Shown piece by piece: positions 25,576-36,400 of a stretch of 64,000 bases of DNA (positions are counted from its first letter, which is position 1; each line of letters opens with the position of its first letter). Under the pieces are notes generated by a model. The model was not told the DNA's origin. It did not search any database and was given only the letters and a program-made list of their open reading frames with translations. Source of the DNA: Flammeovirgaceae bacterium UBA2366 (GTDB taxonomy: Bacteria; Bacteroidota; Bacteroidia; Cytophagales; Cyclobacteriaceae); the NCBI GenBank assembly GCA_002344065.1, contig DDTK01000001.1, positions 128,621-192,620 on the forward strand, in the 5' to 3' direction. Made by a program: the position numbers and the translations under genes.

Positions 25576-27501
25576 TTACTTGTAACTGCGTTGAGTCAAT
25601 TTTACATTTTCAAAAACAAGTTCCTCTTTGTGAAGTACCTCAGGCTGATTATCCCCTTTGTATTCCCAGGCCGAAACAAAAGCAAATTCATCATCCTTTC
25701 TTCTTGCTTCTCCTTCTTCCGTAGCGGATTCTTCACGAAAGTGTCCTCCACAGGATTCGGAGCGGTGCAGGGCATCATCAACCATCAATTCACCTAACTC
25801 AAGGAAATCCGCCACCCGGTTGGCTTTCTCCAATTCGGCATTGAGCTCATTTCCACCACCCAGTATTTTTACATTGTTCCAGAATTCTTCACGCAATTCC
25901 TGAATCTGTTTTTTCGCTTTCTTCAAGCCTTCTTCATTGCGCGACATACCGCAATGTTCCCACATAATCAGCCCAAGTTCACGATGGAATTCATCAACAG
26001 TCTTATTGCCTTTAATATTTAAGAGACGGTTAATTCCTGCCTGCACCTTATCCATTGACTCTTTAAAAGCCGGATGATCGGTCCCAATTTTCTCATTCCA
26101 TCCAATGGTAGCGAGATAATCGCCAATAGTATATGGAATTACAAAATATCCGTCAGCCAAACCTTGCATGAGCGCACTTGCTCCAAGGCGGTTGGCCCCA
26201 TGATCGGAGAAGTTTGCTTCACCCAATGAGTACAATCCGGGAACGGTAGTCATTAAATTATAATCAACCCACAAACCCCCCATGGTATAATGAACTGCAG
26301 GGAAAATCATCATCGGTGCTTCATACGGATTATCACCGGTAATTTGCTGATACATGTCGAACAGGTTACCGTACTTTGCCTCTATGGTTTGTCTGCCATC
26401 GCGCTTAATGGCATCAGCAAAATCAAGAAATACGGCCAAACCACTGGCGCCTACTCCTCTACCTTCATCGCACACTGTTTTAGCATTCCGGGAAGCTACA
26501 TCGCGAGGAACCAGGTTACCGAAGGAAGGGTATCTCCTTTCCAGAAAGTAATCACGTTCCGATTCGGGTATGTTCACAGCATCCTTTGCCTTTAGCCCTT
26601 TGATCGCGGTCTTTGGAACCCACACGCGGCCATCGTTGCGTAACGACTCTGACATGAGCGTTAGTTTAGATTGATGGTCACCGGAAACAGGTATACAGGT
26701 TGGATGTATTTGTGTGAAGCATGGATTGCCAAACAACGCACCCTTTTTATGGGCACGCCAGGCTGCTGTTGCGTTACAGTTCTTGGCACTGGTGGAAAGA
26801 TAAAATACATTTGAATAACCACCGGTACAAAGCAATACGGCATGTGCACTATGTGATTCAATTTTTCCGGTTATTAAATCACGCGTAACAATACCGCGCG
26901 CTTTTCCATCAACAACTACAACGTCCAACATCTCTGTGCGCGTATACAATTTTACTTTGCCATTGGCAATCTGCCGGTTCATAGCCGAGTAAGCGCCCAG
27001 CAACAATTGCTGCCCGGTTTGGCCACGTGCATAAAAGGTTCGAGAAACTTGTGCGCCACCAAAAGAACGATTAGCCAACAGTCCACCATATTCACGGGCA
27101 AACGGAACACCCTGCGCTACACATTGATCAATGATACTAACGCTTACCTCAGCCAATCGATAAACATTTGCTTCACGAGCCCGGTAATCTCCTCCTTTTA
27201 CTGTATCATAAAACAGACGATACACACTGTCACCATCATTCTGATAGTTCTTAGCAGCATTTATACCGCCTTGCGCAGCAATGCTATGGGCACGTCTGGG
27301 ACTGTCGTGATAGGTAAAGGCTTTTACATTATAACCCAGTTCTGCTAATGAAGCCGCGGCCGATGCTCCGGCAAGACCGGTACCAACAACGATAATATCG
27401 TACTTTCTTTTATTAGCCGGATTAACAAGCTTCAGATTAAACTTATGCTTCGTCCACTTTTCAGCCAGTGGTCCTTCCGGGATTTTGGAATCTAAATTCA
27501 T
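25576..27501 (-). CDS. sdhA: Succinate dehydrogenase/fumarate reductase flavoprotein subunit
   Basis: The 641-residue subunit oxidises succinate (or reduces fumarate). FAD dinucleotide fold 'DIIVVGTGLAGASAAASL' near residue 35; 'RRAHSIAAQGGINAAKNY' contains the histidine that carries covalent FAD; substrate-site elements 'HPTCIP' and 'YTMGGLWVD'; and the capping region 'HRSESCGGHFR' near the C-terminus. The sequence is of the type found with a single cytochrome b subunit (five-helix, B-type). Confidence 0.97.
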   Translation of the reverse strand: MNLDSKIPEGPLAEKWTKHKFNLKLVNPANKRKYDIIVVGTGLAGASAAASLAELGYNVKAFTYHDSPRRAHSIAAQGGINAAKNYQNDGDSVYRLFYDTVKGGDYRAREANVYRLAEVSVSIIDQCVAQGVPFAREYGGLLANRSFGGAQVSRTFYARGQTGQQLLLGAYSAMNRQIANGKVKLYTRTEMLDVVVVDGKARGIVTRDLITGKIESHSAHAVLLCTGGYSNVFYLSTSAKNCNATAAWRAHKKGALFGNPCFTQIHPTCIPVSGDHQSKLTLMSESLRNDGRVWVPKTAIKGLKAKDAVNIPESERDYFLERRYPSFGNLVPRDVASRNAKTVCDEGRGVGASGLAVFLDFADAIKRDGRQTIEAKYGNLFDMYQQITGDNPYEAPMMIFPAVHYTMGGLWVDYNLMTTVPGLYSLGEANFSDHGANRLGASALMQGLADGYFVIPYTIGDYLATIGWNEKIGTDHPAFKESMDKVQAGINRLLNIKGNKTVDEFHRELGLIMWEHCGMSRNEEGLKKAKKQIQELREEFWNNVKILGGGNELNAELEKANRVADFLELGELMVDDALHRSESCGGHFREESATEEGEARRKDDEFAFVSAWEYKGDNQPEVLHKEELVFENVKLTQRSYK

Positions 27502-27525
27502 AATAACGATTACGTTCGATTGAGT

Positions 27526-28206
27526 TTATAAATCAAAAAACATGGCGATGGGAATCCAGGCAAATAATGCCGGAACAACAACCGCAAAAGTTTTCCCTAC
27601 GAAATTTATAACAGCGTTATACTTCAGATGGTTTAAGCCCAATGTTTGAAAAGCACTGGCGAAGCCATGCCACAAGTGGAAACCAAGGGCAGCCATACAA
27701 AATACATAAAGCGCTACATACCAGTCTTTTGAAAACCACAGTGCAACAAGCGATGCCAGATCGCGAACTTCTTTGCCGTCATACATGACCGTACTGACAC
27801 CTCCAAAATGCATCTGCGCCCAGAAATCCTTTAGGTGAATAACCAGAAAGATGAGAATGAATGTACCCAATATTCCCATGTTCCGTGACGCCCAGATGGA
27901 TGACTTTGAAGAAGTGACTGCATAACCCTCTGGCCCGCGCGCTTTTCTGTTCATAATGCTTAGGATCAGTGCCCAAATCACATGGATAAGAATAAAAGCA
28001 AAATTCCCCTTCGATACGGTTTGTATCAATGTATTGGTACTCATGAACTCCGCATAGATATTAAAGGATTTGCCGCCATCATCATGGAGTAATTGCAAGT
28101 TGCCAATAAGATGAACGACCAGGAACAAAATAAGAAAGAGCCCCGTTAGGGCCATAAGGATTTTTTTGCCAAGTGTACTCGACAAAAATTTAGTAAACCA
28201 CCTCAT
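27526..28206 (-). CDS. sdhC: Succinate dehydrogenase cytochrome b subunit
   Basis: The 226-residue integral membrane anchor has about five helices. Histidines in the helices ('VVHLIGNL', 'ILIHVIWAL', 'LVIHLKDFW', 'GFHLWHGFASAFQTLG') are candidate heme b ligands. It is the single fused anchor of the B-type enzyme, so no sdhD is expected. It is the first gene of the operon, 24 bases upstream of sdhA. Confidence 0.95.
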   Translation of the reverse strand: MRWFTKFLSSTLGKKILMALTGLFLILFLVVHLIGNLQLLHDDGGKSFNIYAEFMSTNTLIQTVSKGNFAFILIHVIWALILSIMNRKARGPEGYAVTSSKSSIWASRNMGILGTFILIFLVIHLKDFWAQMHFGGVSTVMYDGKEVRDLASLVALWFSKDWYVALYVFCMAALGFHLWHGFASAFQTLGLNHLKYNAVINFVGKTFAVVVPALFAWIPIAMFFDL

Positions 28207-28322
28207 AAGTATTTGTATGCTTAAGTCTAACGATGTGACCGCATAAAAATACTTCCGGAAGGCTTACCAACCAAAGATGACTTTAGTTTAAAGGGAATCT
28301 AAATACAGGGAATAAGTTTTGT

Positions 28323-28433
28323 TTAACGCATCCACTCGAAGACGAAAATGATAAGCGCAATAATTACCAGCATAACCAGTAAAAACCACTCGCGCTTTAA
28401 AAAGCCAACTACCTTCTCAACCATGCGTTTCAT
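28323..28433 (-). CDS. Possible 36-residue membrane protein
   Basis: A reverse-strand frame from ATG at 28433 encodes MKRMVEKVVGFLKREW followed by a continuous hydrophobic stretch (about 15 residues) and the end FEWMR, with stop at 28323. The amphipathic, basic N-terminus plus one membrane helix is a typical small-membrane-protein layout. No strong ribosome binding site is visible. The rest of the gap (28207-28322 and 28434-28639) shows nothing else. It could be chance, because short frames are common. Confidence 0.4.
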   Translation of the reverse strand: MKRMVEKVVGFLKREWFLLVMLVIIALIIFVFEWMR

Positions 28434-28639
28434 CGGATCTGTTTCTTTAGTTTCACCGATAGCTTACCAAAAACAAGCCTAAAATATTATATAATTGATT
28501 ATCAACTTTTTACATATTTATTACTTTTTCCATAATGGAACAAATTTCCCATTTTAATACAATAGTTCATTTATGGGAATAGATTTAATCTGTTAAAGCC
28601 ATTATTTTTACAGTTTTCAACCACTACGAAAACAACCTG

Positions 28640-31600
28640 ATGTACCTGATTTTTGACACGGAAACCACGGGGGTTCCGCATAACAAAACTGCGCCCATAA
28701 CCGACCTCGATAACTGGCCAAGGCTTGTACAGTTGGCCTGGCAACTGCATGACCATACGGGTAAACTCATCGCCCAAAACAATTACCTGATCAAGCCAGA
28801 AGGTTTTAACATTCCCTATAAGGCTGAACAAATACACGGCATTTCAACCCAACGGGCAATAGAAGAGGGCCACGATCTGAAAACCACACTGGATTCATTC
28901 TTGAATGATCTGGAACGGACATCAGTATTGGTTGGTCATAATATCGAGTTTGATATCAATATTATTGGTGCTGAACTCATCCGGAAAAATATTGATCCGG
29001 AAAAATTTCTTAGCCTTGCTAAAGTTGACACCGGGTTATCGTCTATTGAATTCTGTCAGCTGGCGGGTGGTATTGGCGGCCGGCTAAAAATGCCGCGACT
29101 GGTTGAACTCCATGAAAAACTTTTTGGAAAGGATTTTGGCGATGCTCACGATGCCTCATACGATGTTGCCGCAACGGCCCGGTGTTTTTTTGGTTTACTT
29201 CAGAAAAAAGTTGTCAATCCATTTGATACAACACCATTACCGGAAATTGTTTACGAAGAGCCAAAACTGGATGAAGCCAATTTTGTAAAGCGAAAACGAA
29301 AAAAAGATGCTGGCTACTCGCTGGATGATGATCAGGCTAAAACTATTGACAGTCCTTATTGTCACTTACACGTTCATTCACAATACTCTGTTCTACAAGC
29401 CACACCGGAAATCAAAGCACTCATCACCAAGGCCAAAGCATTAAACATGCCCGCAGTTGCCCTTACCGATTTTGGCAACTTGTATGGTGCCTTCAAATTT
29501 GTTCGTGAAGCATTGGCACACGAAATAAAACCGGTTGTTGGTTGTGAGTTTTACCTTGCCGATGAACGAAAGAAATTAAAATTCACGAAAGACAATCCAG
29601 ATAAACGCTACACGCAAATACTGCTTGCAAAAAATAAAAACGGCTATCAAAACCTGGCCATTCTTAGTTCGCTTGGGTTTACTGAAGGTTTATACGGCAT
29701 TTATCCGCGAATCGATAAAGAGCTTGTTGCCCAATATAAACAAGACCTGATTGCCACCACCGGAAACCTTTCCAGTGAAATACCTCACCTGATCTTGCAT
29801 GTTGGTGAACGCCAGGCTGAAGAAGCTTTCGTATGGTGGCATAAACAATTTGGTGATGACTTCTATATCGAACTAAACCGACATGGCCTGGCCGAAGAAG
29901 ACCATGTGAATGAAGTGCTGCTGGGTTTTGCTCAAAAATACAAGGTGAAATATTTTGCAGCCAATGAAACCTACTACATCGATAAGGAGGAATCGAATGC
30001 GCACGATGTTTTGCTGTGCATAAAAGAAGGCGAATTCAAATCAACCCCGATAGGTGAAGGGCGCGGACATCGGTACGGGCTCCCCAATACTGAATTCTAT
30101 TTCAAATCGCAGGATGAAATGAAATCTATTTTCCGCGATTTGCCTGAAGCCATCGAAACCATTCAAGAAATTATTAATAAGGTTGAAGCTTATTCCCTTG
30201 AACGACAGGTAGCCCTTCCAAAGTTTGAAATCCCGAAAGGATTTGCATCAGAAGATGATTACCTGAAACACCTGACCTATGAAGGCGCAAAAAGAAAGTA
30301 TACCGAAATCACAACCCAGTTAAAGGAACGCCTCGATTTTGAACTGGAAACCATCAAAAAAACCGGGTACCCAGGCTATTTTCTCATCGTGCAGGATTTC
30401 ACTTCCAAAGCGCGTGAAATGGGTGTTTCGGTTGGCCCTGGTCGCGGTTCAGCGGCAGGATCTGCTGTTGCCTATTGCATCGGCATCACAAATGTTGACC
30501 CCATAAAATACGACTTGCTGTTTGAGCGCTTCCTGAATCCCGACCGGGTTTCACTACCCGATATTGATATTGACTTTGATGATGAAGGCCGCAACAAGGT
30601 GCTAGACTATGTAATCGACAAATACGGTAAAGACCAGGTAGCCCAAATTATCACCTATGGCACCATGGCTGCCAAATCATCTATCCGTGATTGTGCGCGT
30701 GTTATGCAACTCTCGTTGGCCGATGCCAACTTCCTCGCCAAAATGGTACCGGAACGACCCGGCACTACACTTGATGCTGCCTTTAAGGAAGTGAAAGAGT
30801 TGGCTGATTTTAAAAACGGCACTGACCTGAAAGCCGATGTCCTCAAACAAGCCATCGTACTGGAGGGCTCTGTACGAAACACCGGCACGCACGCCTGCGG
30901 GGTTATCATTACCCCCGATGCCCTTACCAAATTTGTTCCGGTAGCTACGGCAAAGGATTCCGACATGCTGGTAACACAATTCGATAACAGCGTGGTGGAA
31001 AATGCCGGATTACTCAAGATGGACTTTCTGGGGTTGACTACACTATCCATTATTAACACGGCATTAAAGAATATTAAAAAGAGTAAAGGAATTGAAATAG
31101 ATATTGATTCAGTACCCTTAGATGATGAAAAAACCTATCAGCTTTTTCAGCGTGGTGAAACCTCCGGAACATTTCAATTTGAAAGTCCGGGTATGCAAAA
31201 ATACCTGCGCCAGTTAAAGCCCGATAAGTTTGAAGACCTGATTGCCATGAACGCCCTCTACCGACCAGGCCCCATGGAATATATTCCTGCATTCATCAAC
31301 CGCAAGCATGGTCGCGAGCCGATAAAGTACGATTTGCCGGAAGTGGAGGAATTTCTTGCTGAAACGTATGGCATTACGGTGTATCAGGAGCAGGTAATGT
31401 TGCTTTCACAAAAGCTGGCCAACTTCAGTAAAGGCGATGCAGACGTGTTGCGAAAGGCCATGGGTAAAAAGCAAAAGAGCGTTCTCGATAAAATGAAGGA
31501 TAAGTTTATTGAAGGATGTAAAGCCAATGGGCACGCACAGGAGATCTGTGAAAAAATTTGGGTAGACTGGGAGGCCTTCGCGCAGTATGCCTTTAATAAA

Positions 31601-32941
31601 TCACACTCCACGTGTTACTCGCTGGTGGCGTATCATACGGCTTATCTGAAAGCTAACTATCCTGCTGAATATATGTCAGCAGTACTGACGCATTCGCAGA
31701 GCAACCTCGATAAAGTAACCTTCTTTATTGAAGAGTGTCGCAACCTTGGCATACCGGTATTGGGCCCTCACGTTAATGAATCCGGTGTTTATTTTGAAGT
31801 AAATAAAAATGGAGAAATACGGTTTGGGTTAGGCGCTATAAAAGGTGCGGGAGATTCAGCTGTTGAGGCAATCATACAGGAACGCGATGCTCATGGACCG
31901 TTTGATGATATTTTTGATTTTGCGAAACGTGTTAATCAACGATCAGTAAACAAAAAAACATTTGAGTGCCTGGCATTATCTGGTGCATTCGATTGCTTTG
32001 AAGGTATCCATCGCAGGCAGTATGTATATGCCAAAGATGGTGACGCCAGTTTGATTGAAAAAGCTACCAGGTTTGCTGCCAAAACTCAACTGGATGAACA
32101 GAGCTCGCAAGTAAGTTTATTTGGTGGCACGACAGGAACAGCTATGCCAAAGCCCAAGATTGAGTCAGTGGAACCATTCAGTGAACTTGAAAAACTGAAT
32201 CTTGAAAAAGAAGTAGTTGGCATCTATATCTCCGGCCACCCGTTGGACAATTTCCGGTTTGAAATGGATGCCTTCTGCAATACGCTGTGCAACCAACTCA
32301 TCGACCTTGAACCTTTCATTGGGCGTGAAACAAAAATTTGCGGTATTGTTACCGCGGTTGAACACCGCACTACCAAAACCGGCAGGCCGTTTGGAAAATT
32401 TACCATTGAAGACTACAGCGGAAACTTTACATTCACTCTTTTTGGTGAAGATTACCTGAAGTACAAAAACTTTATGATGCAAGGCTGGTTCCTGTTTATT
32501 GAGGGCATGATCCAGCGCAACACCTGGGGAAGAATGGATGTAGAGTTCAGGATCAGAAGCATCGAACTTTTGAATGAGCTAATTCAAAAGCGATTACAGG
32601 GCCTTGCATTACGATTGCCCGTTCATGCCATTACTGCTGAGGTAGTCGACAAAATCGAAGAACTTTGCAAGAAAAACCCGGGACAGGCTGCTTTACAGCT
32701 TTTTATAAAAGATGACTACGAAGCCTTGCAAGTTGAGTTGTTGGCCCGTACCTATCGGATAAACGTTACCAATACCTTGGTTCAGGAATTTAAAAAGTAT
32801 GCAGAAATTGGGGTTATCACAACCAATGCCCAGGTACGCTGGTTGAGTGAAATTGTTCAGGAAGATAAGCTTGAGGTGCTGGATGAAGATGGAACAATTT
32901 CTTCTACATTTGTGTTGGACTCAGCAGAACTAATTAATTGA
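28640..32941 (+). CDS. dnaE: DNA polymerase III alpha subunit with fused N-terminal 3'-5' exonuclease
   Basis: The 1433-residue replicase starts with a DnaQ-like DEDDh exonuclease (about 1-180): FDTETTG (D6, E8), 'VGHNIEFDINI' and 'HDASYDVAATAR' give all metal and histidine residues. A PHP domain follows, from 'CHLHVHSQYS' (H242, H244, H246). The polymerase core has 'GPGRGSAAGSAVAY' and the catalytic aspartates in LPDIDIDFDD (D641, D643, D645). A late OB-fold lies around 'KICGIVTAVEHRTTKTGRPFG'. Usual stand-alone DnaE is about 1160 residues; the extra length is the exonuclease. Proofreading is therefore covalently linked to synthesis. Confidence 0.96.
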   Translation: MYLIFDTETTGVPHNKTAPITDLDNWPRLVQLAWQLHDHTGKLIAQNNYLIKPEGFNIPYKAEQIHGISTQRAIEEGHDLKTTLDSFLNDLERTSVLVGHNIEFDINIIGAELIRKNIDPEKFLSLAKVDTGLSSIEFCQLAGGIGGRLKMPRLVELHEKLFGKDFGDAHDASYDVAATARCFFGLLQKKVVNPFDTTPLPEIVYEEPKLDEANFVKRKRKKDAGYSLDDDQAKTIDSPYCHLHVHSQYSVLQATPEIKALITKAKALNMPAVALTDFGNLYGAFKFVREALAHEIKPVVGCEFYLADERKKLKFTKDNPDKRYTQILLAKNKNGYQNLAILSSLGFTEGLYGIYPRIDKELVAQYKQDLIATTGNLSSEIPHLILHVGERQAEEAFVWWHKQFGDDFYIELNRHGLAEEDHVNEVLLGFAQKYKVKYFAANETYYIDKEESNAHDVLLCIKEGEFKSTPIGEGRGHRYGLPNTEFYFKSQDEMKSIFRDLPEAIETIQEIINKVEAYSLERQVALPKFEIPKGFASEDDYLKHLTYEGAKRKYTEITTQLKERLDFELETIKKTGYPGYFLIVQDFTSKAREMGVSVGPGRGSAAGSAVAYCIGITNVDPIKYDLLFERFLNPDRVSLPDIDIDFDDEGRNKVLDYVIDKYGKDQVAQIITYGTMAAKSSIRDCARVMQLSLADANFLAKMVPERPGTTLDAAFKEVKELADFKNGTDLKADVLKQAIVLEGSVRNTGTHACGVIITPDALTKFVPVATAKDSDMLVTQFDNSVVENAGLLKMDFLGLTTLSIINTALKNIKKSKGIEIDIDSVPLDDEKTYQLFQRGETSGTFQFESPGMQKYLRQLKPDKFEDLIAMNALYRPGPMEYIPAFINRKHGREPIKYDLPEVEEFLAETYGITVYQEQVMLLSQKLANFSKGDADVLRKAMGKKQKSVLDKMKDKFIEGCKANGHAQEICEKIWVDWEAFAQYAFNKSHSTCYSLVAYHTAYLKANYPAEYMSAVLTHSQSNLDKVTFFIEECRNLGIPVLGPHVNESGVYFEVNKNGEIRFGLGAIKGAGDSAVEAIIQERDAHGPFDDIFDFAKRVNQRSVNKKTFECLALSGAFDCFEGIHRRQYVYAKDGDASLIEKATRFAAKTQLDEQSSQVSLFGGTTGTAMPKPKIESVEPFSELEKLNLEKEVVGIYISGHPLDNFRFEMDAFCNTLCNQLIDLEPFIGRETKICGIVTAVEHRTTKTGRPFGKFTIEDYSGNFTFTLFGEDYLKYKNFMMQGWFLFIEGMIQRNTWGRMDVEFRIRSIELLNELIQKRLQGLALRLPVHAITAEVVDKIEELCKKNPGQAALQLFIKDDYEALQVELLARTYRINVTNTLVQEFKKYAEIGVITTNAQVRWLSEIVQEDKLEVLDEDGTISSTFVLDSAELIN

Positions 32942-32961
32942 TAACTTTTTAAAACGATAAC

Positions 32962-33282
32962 ATGGGCAAAACTATTGAACTTACTGACTCAACCTTTGAT
33001 CAAACCATTAAATCCGACAAACCCGTTCTGGTAGACTTTTGGGCCGAATGGTGCGGACCTTGTAAAATGATTGGCCCCGTGGTTGAAGAACTTGCCGGAG
33101 AATATGAAGGCAAGGCTGTAGTGGCAAAACTTAACGTTGATGAAAATCCTCAAACGGCTGCAAAATTTGGTATTCGTTCTATTCCTACTTTGTTGGTATT
33201 TAAAGGCGGCCAGATTGTAGACAAACAAATTGGTGCTGTACCTAAATCGGTGCTCGCTCAAAAATTAGCTGCCCAGGTTTAA
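32962..33282 (+). CDS. trxA: Thioredoxin
   Basis: The 106-residue dithiol reductant has active site WCGPC (C31, C34), the cis-proline segment 'IRSIPTLLVFKGG' and the standard 'VDFWAEWCGPC' strand. There is no signal peptide, so it acts in the cytoplasm. It follows dnaE by 20 bases and may be partly co-transcribed. A clear terminator comes after it. Confidence 0.97.
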   Translation: MGKTIELTDSTFDQTIKSDKPVLVDFWAEWCGPCKMIGPVVEELAGEYEGKAVVAKLNVDENPQTAAKFGIRSIPTLLVFKGGQIVDKQIGAVPKSVLAQKLAAQV

Positions 33283-33309
33283 GTGCTCAAAAAAATTTCA
33301 AAATCAAAG

Positions 33310-33343
33310 AAGCCACGATGCGCATAATGCCAGTGGCTTTTTT
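33310..33343 (+). terminator. Terminator after trxA
   Basis: The stem AAGCCAC (33310-33316)/GTGGCTT (33333-33339) is followed by TTTTTTC. It ends the dnaE-trxA unit. Confidence 0.75.
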
Positions 33344-33373
33344 CATTTTCGTCCATTCACTTTGCCTTATGAA

Positions 33374-33407
33374 TTAACCGCCAATTCTCGGTTAATTTTT
33401 ATCTTTG
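33374..33407 (+). promoter_or_regulatory. Candidate promoter with palindromic operator for the T9SS cargo gene
   Basis: TATCTTTG (33400-33407) matches the -7 consensus and lies 16 bases before the start codon. Just upstream, TTAACCG (33374-33380) and CGGTTAA (33389-33395) form a perfect inverted repeat that covers the place where the -33 element (not found) would be. Confidence 0.4.
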
Positions 33408-33423
33408 TCCGAATAGGTTAATC

Positions 33424-36400
33424 ATGAAAAAGGCTTTAATCATTCTTTTTGCGTGCACATTCTATTTTTCGCACCTGTTTGCGCAATCTCCAGGAGGTGT
33501 TTCCACGAACCTTAGGTGGTGGATGAAAGCAAATGCCGGCACCTTTACTGACAACGGAACAACACCTGCCACAGAAGGGCAACTGGTTCAGCAGTGGAAT
33601 GACCAAAGCGCCATTGCCAATCATGCGCGGCAAACCACAAATGCAAACAAGCCGGAATACCGAACAAATGTTATCAACAGCAATCCCGTATTAAGATTTG
33701 CCAGCAATCAATTTCTTGATGGCTTGGCAGCCCCTGGTATCGGCCCTACAGAAAGTTTTTATATGTTTCTGATCTTCCGACAAAACTCCTATACGGCAGG
33801 TGGAACAAATGATGGAAATGGAACCTTTATCATTGATCGCCCTACTGCCACCCAAAACCTCACTTCTTTTAAGATTGTGAATACGGACAAGTACATGTAT
33901 CAAAAGAGAACGGACGGAGGTGCCAATCTAGGCGGCCCTGTTTCTATTACATCCGCACCTACCAATAGGTTTACGATTATCGACTATTTCAGGGAAGTTA
34001 ATGTGAGTTTCGGCATCTACATTGATGGCCGTTTGGACGTTACTGCCGGAGGCGACAATACCAGTATTACCGGTCCAATCATTCGCATTGGCCGTCATGC
34101 AACAACTGTCAACGGAGGCCTCAATGGCGACTTCGCTGAAATGGTAGTCTACAATACGAATCTTTCAACTGCCGATCGTCAAAAAGTTGAATCGTACCTG
34201 GCCATAAAATACGGCATAACGCTCAATCAAACCGTTGCCAGAAATTATGTGAACTCGGCAGGTACCGTTGTTTACCCGGCAGCCACAACACATGACGATT
34301 ATGATTTTGATATTGCTGGTATTGCGCGCGATGATGGCTCTGCCCTCAACCAAACTTCATCGCAAAGTCAAAATCCCTTAAGTATGGTTAGGATATTCAA
34401 CCCGTCTTCTCTTGACGATGGGGATTTTCTGATGTGGGGCCATAATGCCCCAACCATTTGGAACTCCAATAATGTTCCGGCACCATATACCAACCGGTTA
34501 ACGCGTGTATGGCGTGTTGCTGAAACAGGAGAGGTTGGCACATTTAGTATCTCGTTTGACCTAACCGGGTTAGGTGTTGATATGACCGACCCGAATCAGT
34601 TTGCATTATTAGTTGATAACGATGGAAACTTTAGTGATGCATCGGTTCACACCACCGGAAGAACCATTAGTGGAAATGTAGTTACGTTTACTGGGGCAAG
34701 TATCAATACCAATCAATATTTCTCACTTGCATCGGCACCTGTTCCCGGTCCCGGTGGGGTGGCCGGAACTACTATCTGGCTGCGTGCCGATGAAGATGTT
34801 TACGTAAATGCAGGAACCACATTGGCTACTAACGGTCAAACTGTGCAACAATGGAATACCCGTGGTGGTATAACAGGTGCCAATGCCACACAAGCTACTG
34901 CAGGGAACCGCCCGACTTTCTTCACTAATATTGCCAATGGCAACCCGGTTGTTCGATTTGCAACAACACGCTTCCTTAATTTTGGTGCGTTGGGTGTTGG
35001 CTCTACCAGTAACCTTGCCATGTCAGCCGTCTTTCGACCGGCTACAAACAATGGTGGTACAATTGGCAATACAACCGGAGGCTATATTGTTGACAGAACA
35101 TCAGCAACAACACCGGTAGTATCGTTAAAAATATTGTCCAACAACAAGGTTGGCTTTCAGCAGCGGGTTGATTCAAATCCCCCATTGGGGGGTCCCGTAA
35201 CAACCAGTGATTTTTCAACCACTACACCTCAGATCATTGACTACTTCCGCGATTACGCAATAAGGTTTGGAATTGCCTATAACGGACAACTGGAAGATAT
35301 TCAGGCAGAGGCGGGTGGGGCGTTAACATTTCCAACCCTACGAATTGGCGCCCGTGAAGGCGGAGCGAATGGACTTGATGGCGATATTGCTGAATTTATA
35401 TTTTACACAAGGTCACTAACAACCGGAGAACGAAACCGAATTGACTCGTACCTGGCAATTAAATATGGCATAACGTTAAACCAAACCACGCTTACAAATT
35501 ATACAGCCTCTAATGGAACAACAGTGTACCCGGCAACCAGCACCCATAGCGGATATGTGAGCAATATAGCAGGCATTGGGCGCGACAATGTTTCACGATT
35601 GCTGCAAACGAATTCCCAAAGCGCCAATCCGAACTCCATGGTTCGTATACAAAATCCAAGCAACCTGGATAACCTTGAATTCCTGATGTGGGGAAGTAAT
35701 AACGGCAGCCTTACAACCCCCAATTCAATTGATGTTGACGGTACGCTTATAGAAGTAAGGCTTAGCCGGGTTTGGAAAATAGCCGAAACAGGTGAAGTAG
35801 GCACGGTTACCATTAGCGTTGATCTGGCAAATGTACCTGGGCCGAAACAAGAGGCTGATTTACGGTTGTTGATTGATCGGGATGGCGATGGCTTTGCCGA
35901 TAATGATGTGACACCCCTTACCGGAACATTGGCCGGCTCAGTATTTACCGTAACCGGTGTAAACTTCCAGCACAATGACTTATTTACGATCGGATCGGTT
36001 AACAATGTATCCACCCCATTGCCTGTTGAACTTCTCTACTTCAAAGCAGAGTATGAAAGGCCTGTTGTTGTTACTTCATGGGCAACAGCAACGGAATTGA
36101 ACAACGACTTCTTTACACTGGAACGTTCTTCTAATGGTGAACATTTTGAAGAACTGGCAATCATTCGCGGGGCAGGAACAACAAACGAAAGAAACAATTA
36201 TTTTGAAATTGACCCATCGCCCTATTATGGCAAGACTTATTATCGTTTAAAGCAAACCGACTTTGATGGTACGGTTACCTATTCAAACATTGTACACGTG
36301 AAAACTGATGATGACCCCTCCATGGTTCTGACGGTTTATCCTAATCCAAACAAAGGAAAAGTGCTTAATTTTTCGCTAAACGATAAATCTTTTCAACTCC

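Noticed and set aside
30655..31059. 134-residue reverse frame inside dnaE
   Set aside because: Antisense to the polymerase core; no independent features.
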